A program made the translations under genes and the position numbers. The notes under the pieces were generated by a model. It was not told the DNA's origin, ran no database searches, and saw only the letters and a list, made by a program, of their open reading frames with translations. DNA of 45,164 bases from Telmatospirillum sp. (GTDB lineage Bacteria; Pseudomonadota; Alphaproteobacteria; Rhodospirillales; Magnetospirillaceae): assembly GCA_031291415.1 (NCBI GenBank), contig JARLJB010000228.1:1-45164 (forward strand), written 5' to 3'. This document shows, one piece after another, positions 15,001 to 19,195 of the stretch. Numbering within the stretch: the first letter of the stretch is position 1; every line of letters begins with the position of its first letter.

Positions 15001-17304
15001 GACAGCCTGACGCTGACGGGAAACAACAACAGCGCGGCGTTGAGCAACGGACTCGTCACTCTTGGCAGCAATCTCCATGCCTCGGTCAGCGGCACCGACG
15101 TTACCTTGCGGGGCGGCAGCGGCGACAGCGTGACGGTGGGCGGCGCCAATATCAGCGTTTCGCTCAATTCCGCCTCGGTCATCCTGGCCGACGACAGCAG
15201 CGTCAAGGTGACGGGCCGGAACGACACGATCACCGGCGGGGCGGGTGACAGCCTGACCCTGGGCGGTTCGAACAACACCGCCGTCCTCAGCAATGGCACG
15301 GTGTCCTTCGCCGACGGCAGTCAAGTCGCGGTCACCGCCGCCGGCGTCACCGCGTCGGGCGGTCTGTCGGTCACCGGCAGCAACGACACGCTGGGGCTCA
15401 GCAATGGCCGGGTCAGCCTGGCCAGCAATGTCCAGGCCAGCCTCAGCGGCAATAACGACAGCGTGGTCGGCGGCAGTGGCGACAGCGTCACCCTGTCGGG
15501 CGGCAATTTCGCCGTCGGCCTCAACAACGGCGCGGTTACTCTTGGCGCCAACAGCCAGGCGGCGATCACCGGCAATGGCGTCGCCGTTTCCGGAACCGCA
15601 AGCGACACGGTTGCGGTGGCCGGGACCGCCGACACGGTGACGCTCTCCGGCACCGGCGGGACGGTTTCCCTGCAGGGCACCGGGAACGCGGCCAGCGTCA
15701 ACGGCGCGACGGTCAGCGTCGGCGCCTTCGGCCAGGCCGCCGTCAGCGGTGACGGCAACGCCATCAGCGGCGGCGTCGGCAGCACTCTCGCCGTCGCCGG
15801 CCAGGGCGATACCGTCGCGGTCAGCCTCGGCTCGGTGAGCGTCGCCGACAACAGCGGCGTCACCGTCGCCGGCCATTTCGACAGCGTCACCGCCGGCAGC
15901 GGCGATGCCCTGACCCTGCTGGGGTCGAACAATCAGGCGAGCATCAGCAACGGCACGGTCGGGTTCGCCGCCGGCAGCGCGGTGAACGTCGGCACCAACG
16001 GTCTGTCGGCCTCGAACGGCATGACCGTCACCGGCGTCAACAACACCGTGGCCCTGACCAACGGTTCGGTCAGGCTGGCCGACAACACCCATGCCGGCGT
16101 CACCGGCAGCGGTGACAGCGTGACCGGCGGGACCGGCGACAGCCTGACTCTCGCCGGCAGCAATCAGACGGTTGCTCTCAGCAATGCGACGGTCAGCCTG
16201 GCCGACAACAGCCAGGTCACCGTTACCGGAAGCAAAAACACCGTCACCGGCGGCGTCAATGACGCGGTGACGCTGACCGGCGGCAACAACAGCGCCTCGC
16301 TCACCAACGGCACGGTGAGCCTGGGCAGCAATGTCGCCGCCAGCGTGACCGGCAGCGGTGTCACCGTGACCGGAGGAACCGGCGACAGCCTCAGCCTCGG
16401 CGGTCAAAATCAGGCGGTCGGGCTGAACGGCGCCGCGATCACTCTGGCGGCAAACAGCAGCGTCACCGTCAATGGCGCCGCCAATGCCATCACGGGCGGC
16501 ACCGGCGACGCGCTGACGCTGAACGGCACCGGCAACAGCGCCACCCTGACCGGCGGAACGGTGACCTTGGGCAGCGGCATCCAGGCGACCGTCGGTGGCA
16601 ACGGCAACAGCGTGACCGGTGGCACCGGCGATCATCTGGCGTTGAGCGGCAGCAACGACAGCGTCGCGCTGAATGGCAGCACGGTGACGGTCGCCGACGG
16701 CACCACCACGGCGGTGAGCGGCACCGGCCTTACCGTCCAGGGCAGCAATGCGACGCTCGGCATCGGCGACAACAGCGCCGTCGCCGTCGAGGGCAACAAC
16801 GACACCGTCACCGGCGGGGCAGGCGATAATCTGCTGCTCGGCGGCAGCGGCACTCAGGCGAGCCTGAACGGCGGCAAGGTCAATCTGGCCGACAACAGCA
16901 GCGCCACCGTGACCGGCAACGGCAACCAGGTGATCGGTGGAAGCAACGACGCGGTGATCGCGGTGGGCGGCAACAATATCGTCGCCCTGAACGGCGGGAC
17001 GGTCACGGTGGCCGGATCGGGGCCGGCGGCGGTGACCGGCGACAACAACGCCATCACCGTCGGGGCGGGCGTCACCGCGACGGTGACCGGCGCCAACGAC
17101 AATGTCACGTCAACGGCGCCGACCGGCGGCGTTACCGTCAACGGAACCAATGACACGGTGAACGGCGCCATCTCGACTGACGCATCCTATCTGAACCTGG
17201 TCAACGCCATGTCGGCCTTCGCGCCGGCCGACACCGGCTCGGCCAGTCTGGCGACCACCCAGGTCGACCAGACCCAGACCCTGATCGCGGCCAGCAACCA
17301 TTGA
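1..17304 (+). CDS. Giant secreted repeat protein (DUF4214 + RTX-like/beta-solenoid), 5' end outside window
   Basis: The frame has no stop from base 1 to the TGA at 17302-17304. The ATG at 241 is internal to open coding sequence and has no clear ribosome binding site, so the gene is 5'-truncated by the window. Residues below count from that ATG. A hydrophobic segment (about 115-165) ends in a glycine zipper and holds the only two cysteines I noticed. About ten DUF4214-like motifs (aromatic-x-x-x-LGR-x-P-x-x-x-EL-x-x-W) lie at about 390-1050, split by an Ala-rich helical stretch (about 650-800). An Asp-rich EF-hand-like loop (VWTDSNGNGQVDAGEL) follows at about 1188. From about 1277 to 5620 there are only repeats, in three blocks. 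The last 65 residues are non-repetitive, with LVNAMSAFAP near the end, resembling tails of type I-secreted proteins. I infer a calcium-binding adhesin, matrix or S-layer-like surface protein; toxin activity is possible but unsupported. No secretion genes are in the window. Confidence 0.85.
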   Translation, partial: DQNGNWSEPITTTVDSTGDIIGSATADLASKLYGILGGKNLVISLSASALAQALQTQASYAAKGPNADTTSKDPGFAVDYMSAFATALVDAGLNSLISDMKLGSVGTAAVNSVADMLINKAVSKVTSDIVDDGVTDVSKLLSDAAESYSSLGAADFESLGVNFAVSQVIDAIAGNAPNAQDIQIGQAIGSTVGSVACTICSAELAALALEMGVTIGSSVFPVIGTAIGAIVGAIAGSLFGPSSPPTETASAWSDWDAASGAFVVKDAYGYKGASTASSIAMTQAAAQLENEVLPVLGGTLASTVNTNFGWYMRGNNFKNNSYFDKIDEDDYENGAFHSADSSAVINQGVIRAMQRTVLSGGDPIQKYVLAHANTNVDAASVVKLQGDLQVAADYGNYLTDPALEAAVAAGSTEGGSKWTTELTQAAQLGVTAAHAAGGQISATVSDIFGNQPTDTDGDSGWRYRYGEALTASQVTETFQSILGRNPSAAELESWQIPSNGSTDYLASLLVASNEFIVRVENTYQAVLGRAPSGDTSFHYDDQGNPYYVNSGELQQSMQDVLSGGSFAAVVAGLVKSSEFIADVNTVYQTILGRNADADGLAYWQSQVAGGQATLSSLWTGAASSAEFQADVTAAYEAVLGKAPTALELQNWQNSAAAGVPFGGSSGVSYVLAHSTDYSTLVREQYKGLVDRAPTAAELARAISAQNIGVITQQVTATPEHAIAVFTQSIAQLETSLGALKTQVSTSVSTEAALKDSATAAATKLAGVAAAIDKAKAAMAAMTQQVAAGAYNSIAASSAAAQQASAADATIASTVMNAIKSASYASGDLVLLQRIENSGATTLQAVAAAVSNAASSEYTKLNTQVQILQQQVASGVVPTSAPPLATPAETITAAYHSALGRDPTGSELGYWENKVSTGAVAIGSITSRIGPYSPATIITGYYQTILGYVPGASQVADYGAWVDKASSTSMTDIERAFFNQVTMKDHGQNITAEVTLLMKDALGDDAPSTADINFFVNRYNSGGMSWSRIVDIAYAIGESAPLNTTLVSYYNDILGRAPDQSGYDWWIAKIGGGMSMLSVQAGFLDSLQFHQDYSSSNATLVQALYKFVLGDLQPSAADVQWWVNQINGGMTFTTVEEKFYGSPEYQQKHPGLTAAQITAQVQAGVNTGLGDPLVIGAPGLSLPAMTGIASGATYFDTGSDGQKVLTGWTAGGSGFLVADTGAGGITMLSQMLPDAANPSAGNTFAALSQYGVNGRITANDPGYNQVEVWTDSNGNGQVDAGELHSLASLGIASISTVPTAALVNDAGNLITFESTYTTTSGQTGVIAQVTLPFGGPHSSPSFTSTGSSFTTASGVQVVLGDGGHDLLSTSGSNILLDGNGGSNLIVDNGGNHNDLYGGSGDSTLITTGSYDLLQGVTGNDLIKDNGGSFNVLDSGTGSSILITTGSNDTLIGRGELEILIDNGGSRNLLVDVGSGSDWLITSGSGDTLVAGSGNDILLDSGHGNTLIGGAGNDTLVTSGSGALLIGGSGTQWLSTSGSGNTLVGGSGSDVLTDVGGSHNTLVAGAGTDTLTTSGSQDLLLGGAGADTLIDNGGSYNTLAAGSGSSTLITTGNHDILVGGAGSATLSDNGGSYNTLIGGSGTATLTTSGNHDLLAAGDGTTTLADNGGSFNTLLGGAGADILLTSGSHDLLSAGSGATTLSDNGGSNNTLLGGSGADTLITSGSHDFLVAGSGDATLSDNGGSWNTLSAGSGTDTLVTSGANDLLIGGTGAVTLADQGGSSNTLVGGDGASTLITTGSHDILVAGAGAASLSDQGNGANTLIGGTGSAVLATTASGDLLMAGSGNATLSDLGGNRNTLIGGGGRDTLTTTGTHDVLQAGSGDATLADNGAGYNTLAGGAGNDLLVTSGSHDLLSAGSGATTLSDNGGSNNTLLAGSGADTLITSGSGDLLLGGGGTAVLSDVGGHGNTLAAGSGAASLATTGSQDLLLGGAGATTLSDNGGSHNTLVGGAGTAILSTTGSNDILMGGTGDATLSDLGGHGNTLAAGGGTDILMTSGAGDLLAAGSGSATLSDLGGSHNTLIGGTGTATLTTTGSADLLIGGAGAAVIEDNGGQGNTLVGGSGASTLITSAVGDMLAAGSGDATLTDNGGHGNTLMGGVGKDTLSTSGHDDLLSAGSGDTTLVDNGGRNNTLSAGSGSDTLISTGSGDLLIGGSGSDAIIVTGDADTVSGSSGDYRITVTGDGASVTVGDGTDQITVTGHNASVKAGSGRDTVAVTGDGASVTVGSGRSQVSIAGNGASVTAGSGTTVTLTGTGATVAMGDGWLKLADNGQATLTGTGNQVDLTTGDSVTVTGYSTTVYAKGAGDAVSLSGGGSVQMSGGTLTLADNGEAILTGSNDSVTLGAGNALDVTGAGETITATGTGDGVNLTGTGHSVQMASGSLTLSDGSQATLTGGSNSVSLGNRDSLSASGSGETVAASGTGDVIALSGGNDSIAMSQGTLTLSDGGQAVLSGSGDAVAIGANDSLTASGSSDTIVAGGAGDVVGLSGSGDTVTMSGGSLGLADASSAALSGSGNSVSLGAKDGLSVVGGNNTILASGAGDAVALSGQGNALSMSGGSLTLADGGSAGLQGSNDTVSVGGNDILAVSGGSDSISASGSGDQIGLSGSAFTVAMSHGTLSLADGGSAALTGDVNAVALGANDSLAATGAADSIVAGGSGDVVTLSGSGAAIAMSNGGLTLADNGSAGLSGSGDRVTLGAGDTLGVSGDNDSIAATGSGDAISLSGTGHSVTMTGGALSLTDNSQATLSGSNDAVTVASGDSLAVTGGDNVINASGSGDAVSLTGRGNSIAMSQGRLTLADNSGALLAGGNDSVVLGANDSLAVSGSTDVISAAGTGDAVSLSGSGHTVAMGGGSLTLADSSGAVLAGGGDTVTLGAHDSITVTGANDAITASGAGDAVTLDGTGHSVAMSNGGLSLTDNSQTSLAGSGDLVTLGKGDSLSVSGSNDIIAASATGDAVSLSGSGHMVTMSGGALSLADGSSASLLGSGDVASLGTGDTLRVTGNNDAITATGTGDAVSLTGTGHTVSMSNGSLSLADNGSAALSGSGDAATIGANDALSVTGGNDTVTATGSGDQVSLTGTGHTVTMTGGSLSVADTGGASLSGSNDSVSLGAGATLTVTGASDAIAAGGAGDVVTLSGTGHGVAMSGGSLTLADAGGAALSGSNDSVALGAGGTISITGSSNAVTASGAGDTIVLSGSGDTVTANAATVGLVDGSDASVTGNGNSVQMETKSSVKVKGQNNTVSAGGEGDAVDVDGTALLAMSKGRLTLERAAQATLAGNANWIAMSVGAALMVAGSDEVIAANGDGTAVTVAGIDEQVSMDNGSLTVTDGSQAALTGDGDAATLGANVRLSVTGAANAITAKGLGDQITLSGTNETVIMNGGILVLADDSGAAASGDGNVVGLGANDALRVAGSGNKITAGGGGDSVEIDGTQNTLAMTAGNLTVDAGAAVTLTGAQNSAAIGSGGSLTAFGSSNLITATGANVTLGLAGTNETVTMAAGNLTLADSGQASLTGGGNSVVIGAKAILAVKGVANKVAAAGAGAAVSVDGTGEQVAMTAGSLGLADNSQATLTGSGDSVTVGGNGTLAVTGTSDRVTASGSGDSIAVTGSNDSVVMSNGALSLADNSQATLTGSNDSVTVGANAILSVTGDNDVITAGGAGDQIALAGVGTHVGMSHGRLVMADNSQAALAGSQDQVVLGAGDSLSVTGNGNAVAASGANDTVSLDGTGNTVQMSNGSLTLADNAQATLVGGQDGISLGRNTALTLEGSDETITVAGAGVSLALSGTHNTVAMNNGALGLTDSSQASLTGNGDMVVAGTATVFGLTGFSDSIFAGTGSKVTVSGGGDLVKTSGSAVSLAANGGLLLSGNNDAVTLAANGLLGLTGFSDSIIAGYGSSLNITGGNDTAQLSGGVFSLGSGGQASLGGSLNAVVAGANSTLAVTGSSNSISMTGTGGTLVLSGTDQTASLSNGTVVFATGSQVGVTAQGLSVAAAGLTVSGGNDTLMLNGGGITLANNLALSLTGNGNSLAGGAGDSLSLNGANNAVALSNGTLTLAANASVSLTGNNDHVTGAAGATVLVNGRNDSVALSGGTVGLADGSWVSLSAGGMSASGGVTVAGGNNLLALNNGTITGTGGKLSLSGSNDTLDVANETISLGANSSAILAGYGNSLTAQSGDVVVLSGQSNQAAISNGTVVFGTGSQVAVTASGMTGSWTGLSVAGSNDVLMLNSGGITLANGVSQTVTGDYNRVSGGSGVSLTVSGAWEQASLSGAAITLGNDTQLALNGNNNSVGGGAGDSVTLSGSNTTIGFSGGNIAIYGGGSATVTGSNDRVSAYADNALTLTGANTTATIDSVHVTLGDAVSATVDGSNNTVAGGSGDAVSLNGWNNTVGFSGGAVQMTSNSGATVTGDNTAVTGGTNDFVTLSGNHDSAALTGGTVTVGNSVQASVSGNGNTILGGSGATLAVSGTNDIVGVNSATVSVADHGSIVLTGRHDTVTAGGTGSGVSVMVAGTNDTVAVNNATVGLYNGSQISVTAAGASVAASGTSITGTNDTLAVGSASVSLADHAAVSLSGDWNRVSGGTGDSVSLNGVGNSVSATAGTITLADNSSVTVSGANDQVTGGSNDVVRLNGGNDSVTLTNGAVSLADTIQATVTGSGNVITGGAGDSLSVGGSDQMVGLNNAAVSVADNSSVTVSGRNDTVTAGAGDSLTLNGGNDQASISGGTVGFADGTQVAMTAGGMTVASRGLTVTGTGNTLALDDGRATLGSNMQAAISGDNDLITGGTGDSLSVSGTGDDIALDNADITLADDSEARLSGSGNTLFGGFGDTVLMGGINNVAYLSHGTVIFNAGTKVNVTATGFTVVSSGLSVVGSDNVLMVNNGTVSLSDNVQASLTGSNDSVTGGIGDTLALTGSGDSVGLSGGTVTLGDNSSATVTGANNAITGGSGDSLTLTGNNNSAALSNGLVTLGSNLHASVSGTDVTLRGGSGDSVTVGGANISVSLNSASVILADDSSVKVTGRNDTITGGAGDSLTLGGSNNTAVLSNGTVSFADGSQVAVTAAGVTASGGLSVTGSNDTLGLSNGRVSLASNVQASLSGNNDSVVGGSGDSVTLSGGNFAVGLNNGAVTLGANSQAAITGNGVAVSGTASDTVAVAGTADTVTLSGTGGTVSLQGTGNAASVNGATVSVGAFGQAAVSGDGNAISGGVGSTLAVAGQGDTVAVSLGSVSVADNSGVTVAGHFDSVTAGSGDALTLLGSNNQASISNGTVGFAAGSAVNVGTNGLSASNGMTVTGVNNTVALTNGSVRLADNTHAGVTGSGDSVTGGTGDSLTLAGSNQTVALSNATVSLADNSQVTVTGSKNTVTGGVNDAVTLTGGNNSASLTNGTVSLGSNVAASVTGSGVTVTGGTGDSLSLGGQNQAVGLNGAAITLAANSSVTVNGAANAITGGTGDALTLNGTGNSATLTGGTVTLGSGIQATVGGNGNSVTGGTGDHLALSGSNDSVALNGSTVTVADGTTTAVSGTGLTVQGSNATLGIGDNSAVAVEGNNDTVTGGAGDNLLLGGSGTQASLNGGKVNLADNSSATVTGNGNQVIGGSNDAVIAVGGNNIVALNGGTVTVAGSGPAAVTGDNNAITVGAGVTATVTGANDNVTSTAPTGGVTVNGTNDTVNGAISTDASYLNLVNAMSAFAPADTGSASLATTQVDQTQTLIAASNH
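1417..3410 (+). repeat. Array of about ten DUF4214-like motifs in the giant protein
   Basis: Five motifs (FQSILGRNPSAAELESW, YQAVLGRAPSG, YQTILGRNADADGLAYW, YEAVLGKAPTALELQNW and a degenerate YKGLVDRAPTAAEL) are followed by an Ala/Gln-rich helical region. Five more follow: YHSALGRDPTGSELGYW, YYQTILGYVPG, MKDALGDDAPS, YYNDILGRAPDQSGYDWW and LYKFVLGDLQPSAADVQWW. DUF4214 modules are common in large secreted or S-layer-associated bacterial proteins and are thought to be structural or binding modules. The match is by eye. Confidence 0.7.
5042..5128 (+). repeat. Near-identical internal duplication, copy 1 (partner 5708-5794)
   Basis: These 87 nt match 5708-5794 with a single difference (G at 5091, A at 5757). 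Other units in the block have diverged at many synonymous sites, so this pair marks a recent in-phase duplication or gene conversion. Confidence 0.85.
5708..5794 (+). repeat. Near-identical internal duplication, copy 2 (partner 5042-5128)
   Basis: Second copy, offset by 666 nt, which is six 111-nt units. The flanks diverge immediately outside the matched segment. Confidence 0.85.
7081..12060 (+). repeat. Repeat block 2: 59-residue (177-nt) beta-solenoid-like units
   Basis: About 28 units follow the pattern GDxVxLSGxGHxVxMSxGxL, TLADNxxAxLxGxxDxVxLG, ANDxLxVTGxxDxIxAxGS, i.e. three coils of 18-21 residues. I counted 59 residues in several consecutive units and 58 in one. Nucleotide segments starting at 10861 and 11038 are nearly the same and lie 177 nt apart. 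The conserved small residues and Asp/Asn turns suggest a right-handed parallel beta-solenoid; this is an inference. Confidence 0.75.
12060..17100 (+). repeat. Repeat block 3: 41-residue (123-nt) units with nine GSQV-type interruptions
   Basis: Units run GDSLTLxGxNxxxALSNGxV then TLxxNxxAxVSGxxxxxxGGS. Unit starts at 14998, 15121 and 15244 are exactly 123 nt apart. At irregular intervals a different coil pair appears, with pattern TVxFxxGSQVxVTAxGh followed by GLxVxGxNDTLxLxNG. I see nine of these, near 12075, 12433, 12736, 13719, 14329, 14688, 15292, 15950 and 16678. Confidence 0.75.
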
Positions 17305-17313
17305 CGAGCGAAG

Positions 17314-17361
17314 GGCTAATACCGGCGAATTTCTGATTTTATCTGTTCGCCTGTATTAGCC
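17314..17361. terminator. Stem-loop between convergent genes
   Basis: GGCTAATAC at 17314-17322 pairs with GTATTAGCC at 17353-17361, and GGCGAA at 17324-17329 with TTCGCC at 17346-17351. This gives a stem of about 16 bp with one mismatch and a T-rich 16-nt loop. It lies between the stop of the giant gene (17304) and the stop of the leftward kinase gene (17378), so it probably ends transcripts from both sides. No long T tract follows on either strand. Confidence 0.6.
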
Positions 17362-17377
17362 GGGATCGCCAACGTCT

Positions 17378-18319
17378 TTATTCCCTGTATTTCAGAATCT
17401 GTTCTCTGGTCGGCAGCGAGGTAATCGCCCCTTTTGTCTGTACGGAAAGACATCCGGCGATATTGCCGTATTTGGTCGCCCGCAAGACCATTTCTTCCGT
17501 CAGATGGTCCGCGCGCGTCACGCCGTCCAGAAGCAGGCTCGACAGAAAACCGCCCCAGAATGCGTCGCCGGCGCCGGTTGCATCAATGGCCTCGACCTGA
17601 TGTCCGGCAACCGAAACCACCGATTTTCCAAAGTGATAGGTCGCCCCGGACGCTCCTCTGGTCACAACGACCAGGCAAATCCGGGCGTCGTCCATGAGAC
17701 GGGGAATGTTGGTCTCGCCACCGACCAGATCGACCTCTTCCTCCGAAATCTTCAGAAGATCGACATATTTGAAGACAGAGGAAATCGTTCGGGCGGAGAT
17801 CTCCTGGTCGCCGTTCCACATGAGAGGTCGATAATTCACGTCGAAGGAGACGATCTTTCCTTTCTCATGGGCAATCCGCAGCGCCTGCCGGGTTGCCTCC
17901 GCCGCCGGCGATTGCGAAAGGGAGCATGACCCGCCGTGGACTATTCTCGTCCGGTCGATGACGTCATCTTTGATGTCATCCCTGGACAGGAACATGTCGG
18001 CACCCGGTTTGCGAACGAAGGTAAACGTGCGCTCTCCGCCTTCGTGCAAGGTTACGAAGGCCATCGTCGTTACGGCATCGGCTGTCGGTTCGGTACAGAC
18101 GTTTTCGACACCGTTCGCGGTCAAGGTCGACACCAGGAAGCGTCCGAAATCATCGCGGCCGACTTTGCCGATAAAGCCGGATTTCAACCCGTTGCGGGCC
18201 ACCGCGATGGCGACATTGGCAGGCGCGCCCCCGGCGTTGCGGATGTAGCTTCCCGGTTCGTTGCCAGGCAGGAAATCGACCAGAATTTCACCGATACAGA
18301 GTACGTCCACCACGATCAC
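17378..18319 (-). CDS. PfkB-family sugar kinase (fructokinase-like)
   Basis: A 313-residue ribokinase/PfkB fold kinase, close to the usual length for fructokinases and 2-keto-3-deoxygluconate kinases. The N-terminal Gly-rich sugar-binding motif (GGAPANVAIA) is at about 30-39. FDVNYRP is at 159-165 and the KISEEE segment at 190-195. PfkB signature 2 (DATGAGDAFWGGF) is at 246-258, with D252 as the expected catalytic base. It phosphorylates a sugar with ATP in the cytoplasm. As the last gene of the sugar operon, 65 nt after the isomerase gene, its substrate is most likely the ketose that enzyme makes (D-fructose or D-xylulose); this is an inference. The start is GTG: 18319 has a GGTGA-like site, while the GTG at 18313 has AAAGG five bases upstream, so the protein may be two residues shorter. 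Confidence 0.85.
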   Translation of the reverse strand: MIVVDVLCIGEILVDFLPGNEPGSYIRNAGGAPANVAIAVARNGLKSGFIGKVGRDDFGRFLVSTLTANGVENVCTEPTADAVTTMAFVTLHEGGERTFTFVRKPGADMFLSRDDIKDDVIDRTRIVHGGSCSLSQSPAAEATRQALRIAHEKGKIVSFDVNYRPLMWNGDQEISARTISSVFKYVDLLKISEEEVDLVGGETNIPRLMDDARICLVVVTRGASGATYHFGKSVVSVAGHQVEAIDATGAGDAFWGGFLSSLLLDGVTRADHLTEEMVLRATKYGNIAGCLSVQTKGAITSLPTREQILKYRE

Positions 18320-18384
18320 CTTTATTCACCGGAGGCCGGGATATCGGCCATCGCCAGACATCTTCGGTCATGCCATTTCCCCAT

Positions 18385-19065
18385 CTATTTCGCCAGCGGA
18401 TATTCCGTGCAGAGCAACCGGTAGGGCGGTTCGTCTTCCTCTATCGTCGGAAATCTTGCGAATTGGTCCAGAAATCTGTTGTCGGCGTTGTCGTCATTGC
18501 ACATCGACACTTCGCCAAGCAGGACGGTGCCGGTTCCTGGTTGCCCAATGAATTCATGATACTGGTAGGGCCGGAGGGTCAGGCTGTCTCCTGGTTTCAA
18601 TATAATATCGACGCCGGCGGGAGCCAGGTATTTCCTGCCATCCTGGTTGATCTCCACGTCCGTGCTGTCCAGTTTTCCATCTTTGGTGGCATTGTGAAGA
18701 TGAAAAATCACATTTCCGCCGCCGCGGTTGATAATATCTTCCATCTTCTTCCAATGAAAATGCATCGGAGCGACTTGTCCTTCTTCGATCATGATCAGCT
18801 TTTCGGCATAGGTCTTCGGGTATTTCGCATTTTTTGCATTGCCGTTGCGCAGGGTAATCAAAGCGATCCCCATTTCGGCATAGTTGCCCATGCCATAGTC
18901 CGTGACATCCCAGCCCAGCATGTTGTCGCGGATCTCGTCATAGTCGTGGCCTTTCTCACGCCATTCCTCCGGTGTCCATTTCAAGAACGGTGGCAATTGA
19001 AAGCGGAGCTCGTCGACCAGTTTTTCCATTTTTCTGATCACGGCATTGATATGCGATCTCTTCAT
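18385..19065 (-). CDS. D-lyxose/D-mannose ketol-isomerase (cupin)
   Basis: A 226-residue cupin-fold protein resembling bacterial D-lyxose isomerase (EC 5.3.1.15), which interconverts D-lyxose and D-xylulose and often D-mannose and D-fructose. The expected metal ligands are visible: H102 and H104 in PMHFHWKKME, E109, and H170 in YQYHEF. The start at 19065 (MKRSHINAV) is preceded by AGGGA at suitable spacing; the frame extends upstream to 19236 but would run into the binding-protein gene. The gene lies between the sugar-binding protein and the PfkB kinase, so import, isomerisation and phosphorylation are encoded together. The family match is from memory of the motifs; which sugar is used in vivo cannot be read from the sequence. 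Confidence 0.85.
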   Translation of the reverse strand: MKRSHINAVIRKMEKLVDELRFQLPPFLKWTPEEWREKGHDYDEIRDNMLGWDVTDYGMGNYAEMGIALITLRNGNAKNAKYPKTYAEKLIMIEEGQVAPMHFHWKKMEDIINRGGGNVIFHLHNATKDGKLDSTDVEINQDGRKYLAPAGVDIILKPGDSLTLRPYQYHEFIGQPGTGTVLLGEVSMCNDDNADNRFLDQFARFPTIEEDEPPYRLLCTEYPLAK

Positions 19066-19135
19066 GATTCGATTCCCTATCTGGGCGTTCGCGAAGCGAC
19101 ACGATCGCCTGCGGCATATCGCCCGTGATCCTGTC

Positions 19136-19178
19136 GCCCCCAAGTCTCGATGAGCGGACTCATCCGGGACTTGGGGGC
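19136..19178 (-). promoter_or_regulatory. Strong intercistronic stem-loop after the binding-protein gene
   Basis: GCCCCCAAGTC (19136-19146) pairs perfectly with GACTTGGGGGC (19168-19178). Inside it, GATGAG (19149-19154) pairs with CTCATC (19159-19164) around a CGGA tetraloop. No T run follows in the leftward direction. Stem-loops here in sugar ABC operons usually protect the binding-protein mRNA from 3' exonucleases and lower expression of downstream genes. I infer the same role. Confidence 0.65.
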
Positions 19179-19195
19179 ATTGAGTGGACCGCGAT

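Noticed and set aside
2794-16635. Antisense open frame of 4,613 codons opposite the giant gene, and other long antisense frames (e.g. 7065-9371, 9384-11219)
   Set aside because: They are in repeat DNA and result from the codon bias of the sense gene. The translations are low-complexity Ala/Gly/Arg/Gln/His or Pro/Ser/Leu strings with no domain, start context or ribosome site.
4069-17100. Tandem repeats considered as a CRISPR-like or satellite array
   Set aside because: All periods are multiples of three, the frame is open throughout and variation is mostly synonymous or conservative, so these are protein repeats.
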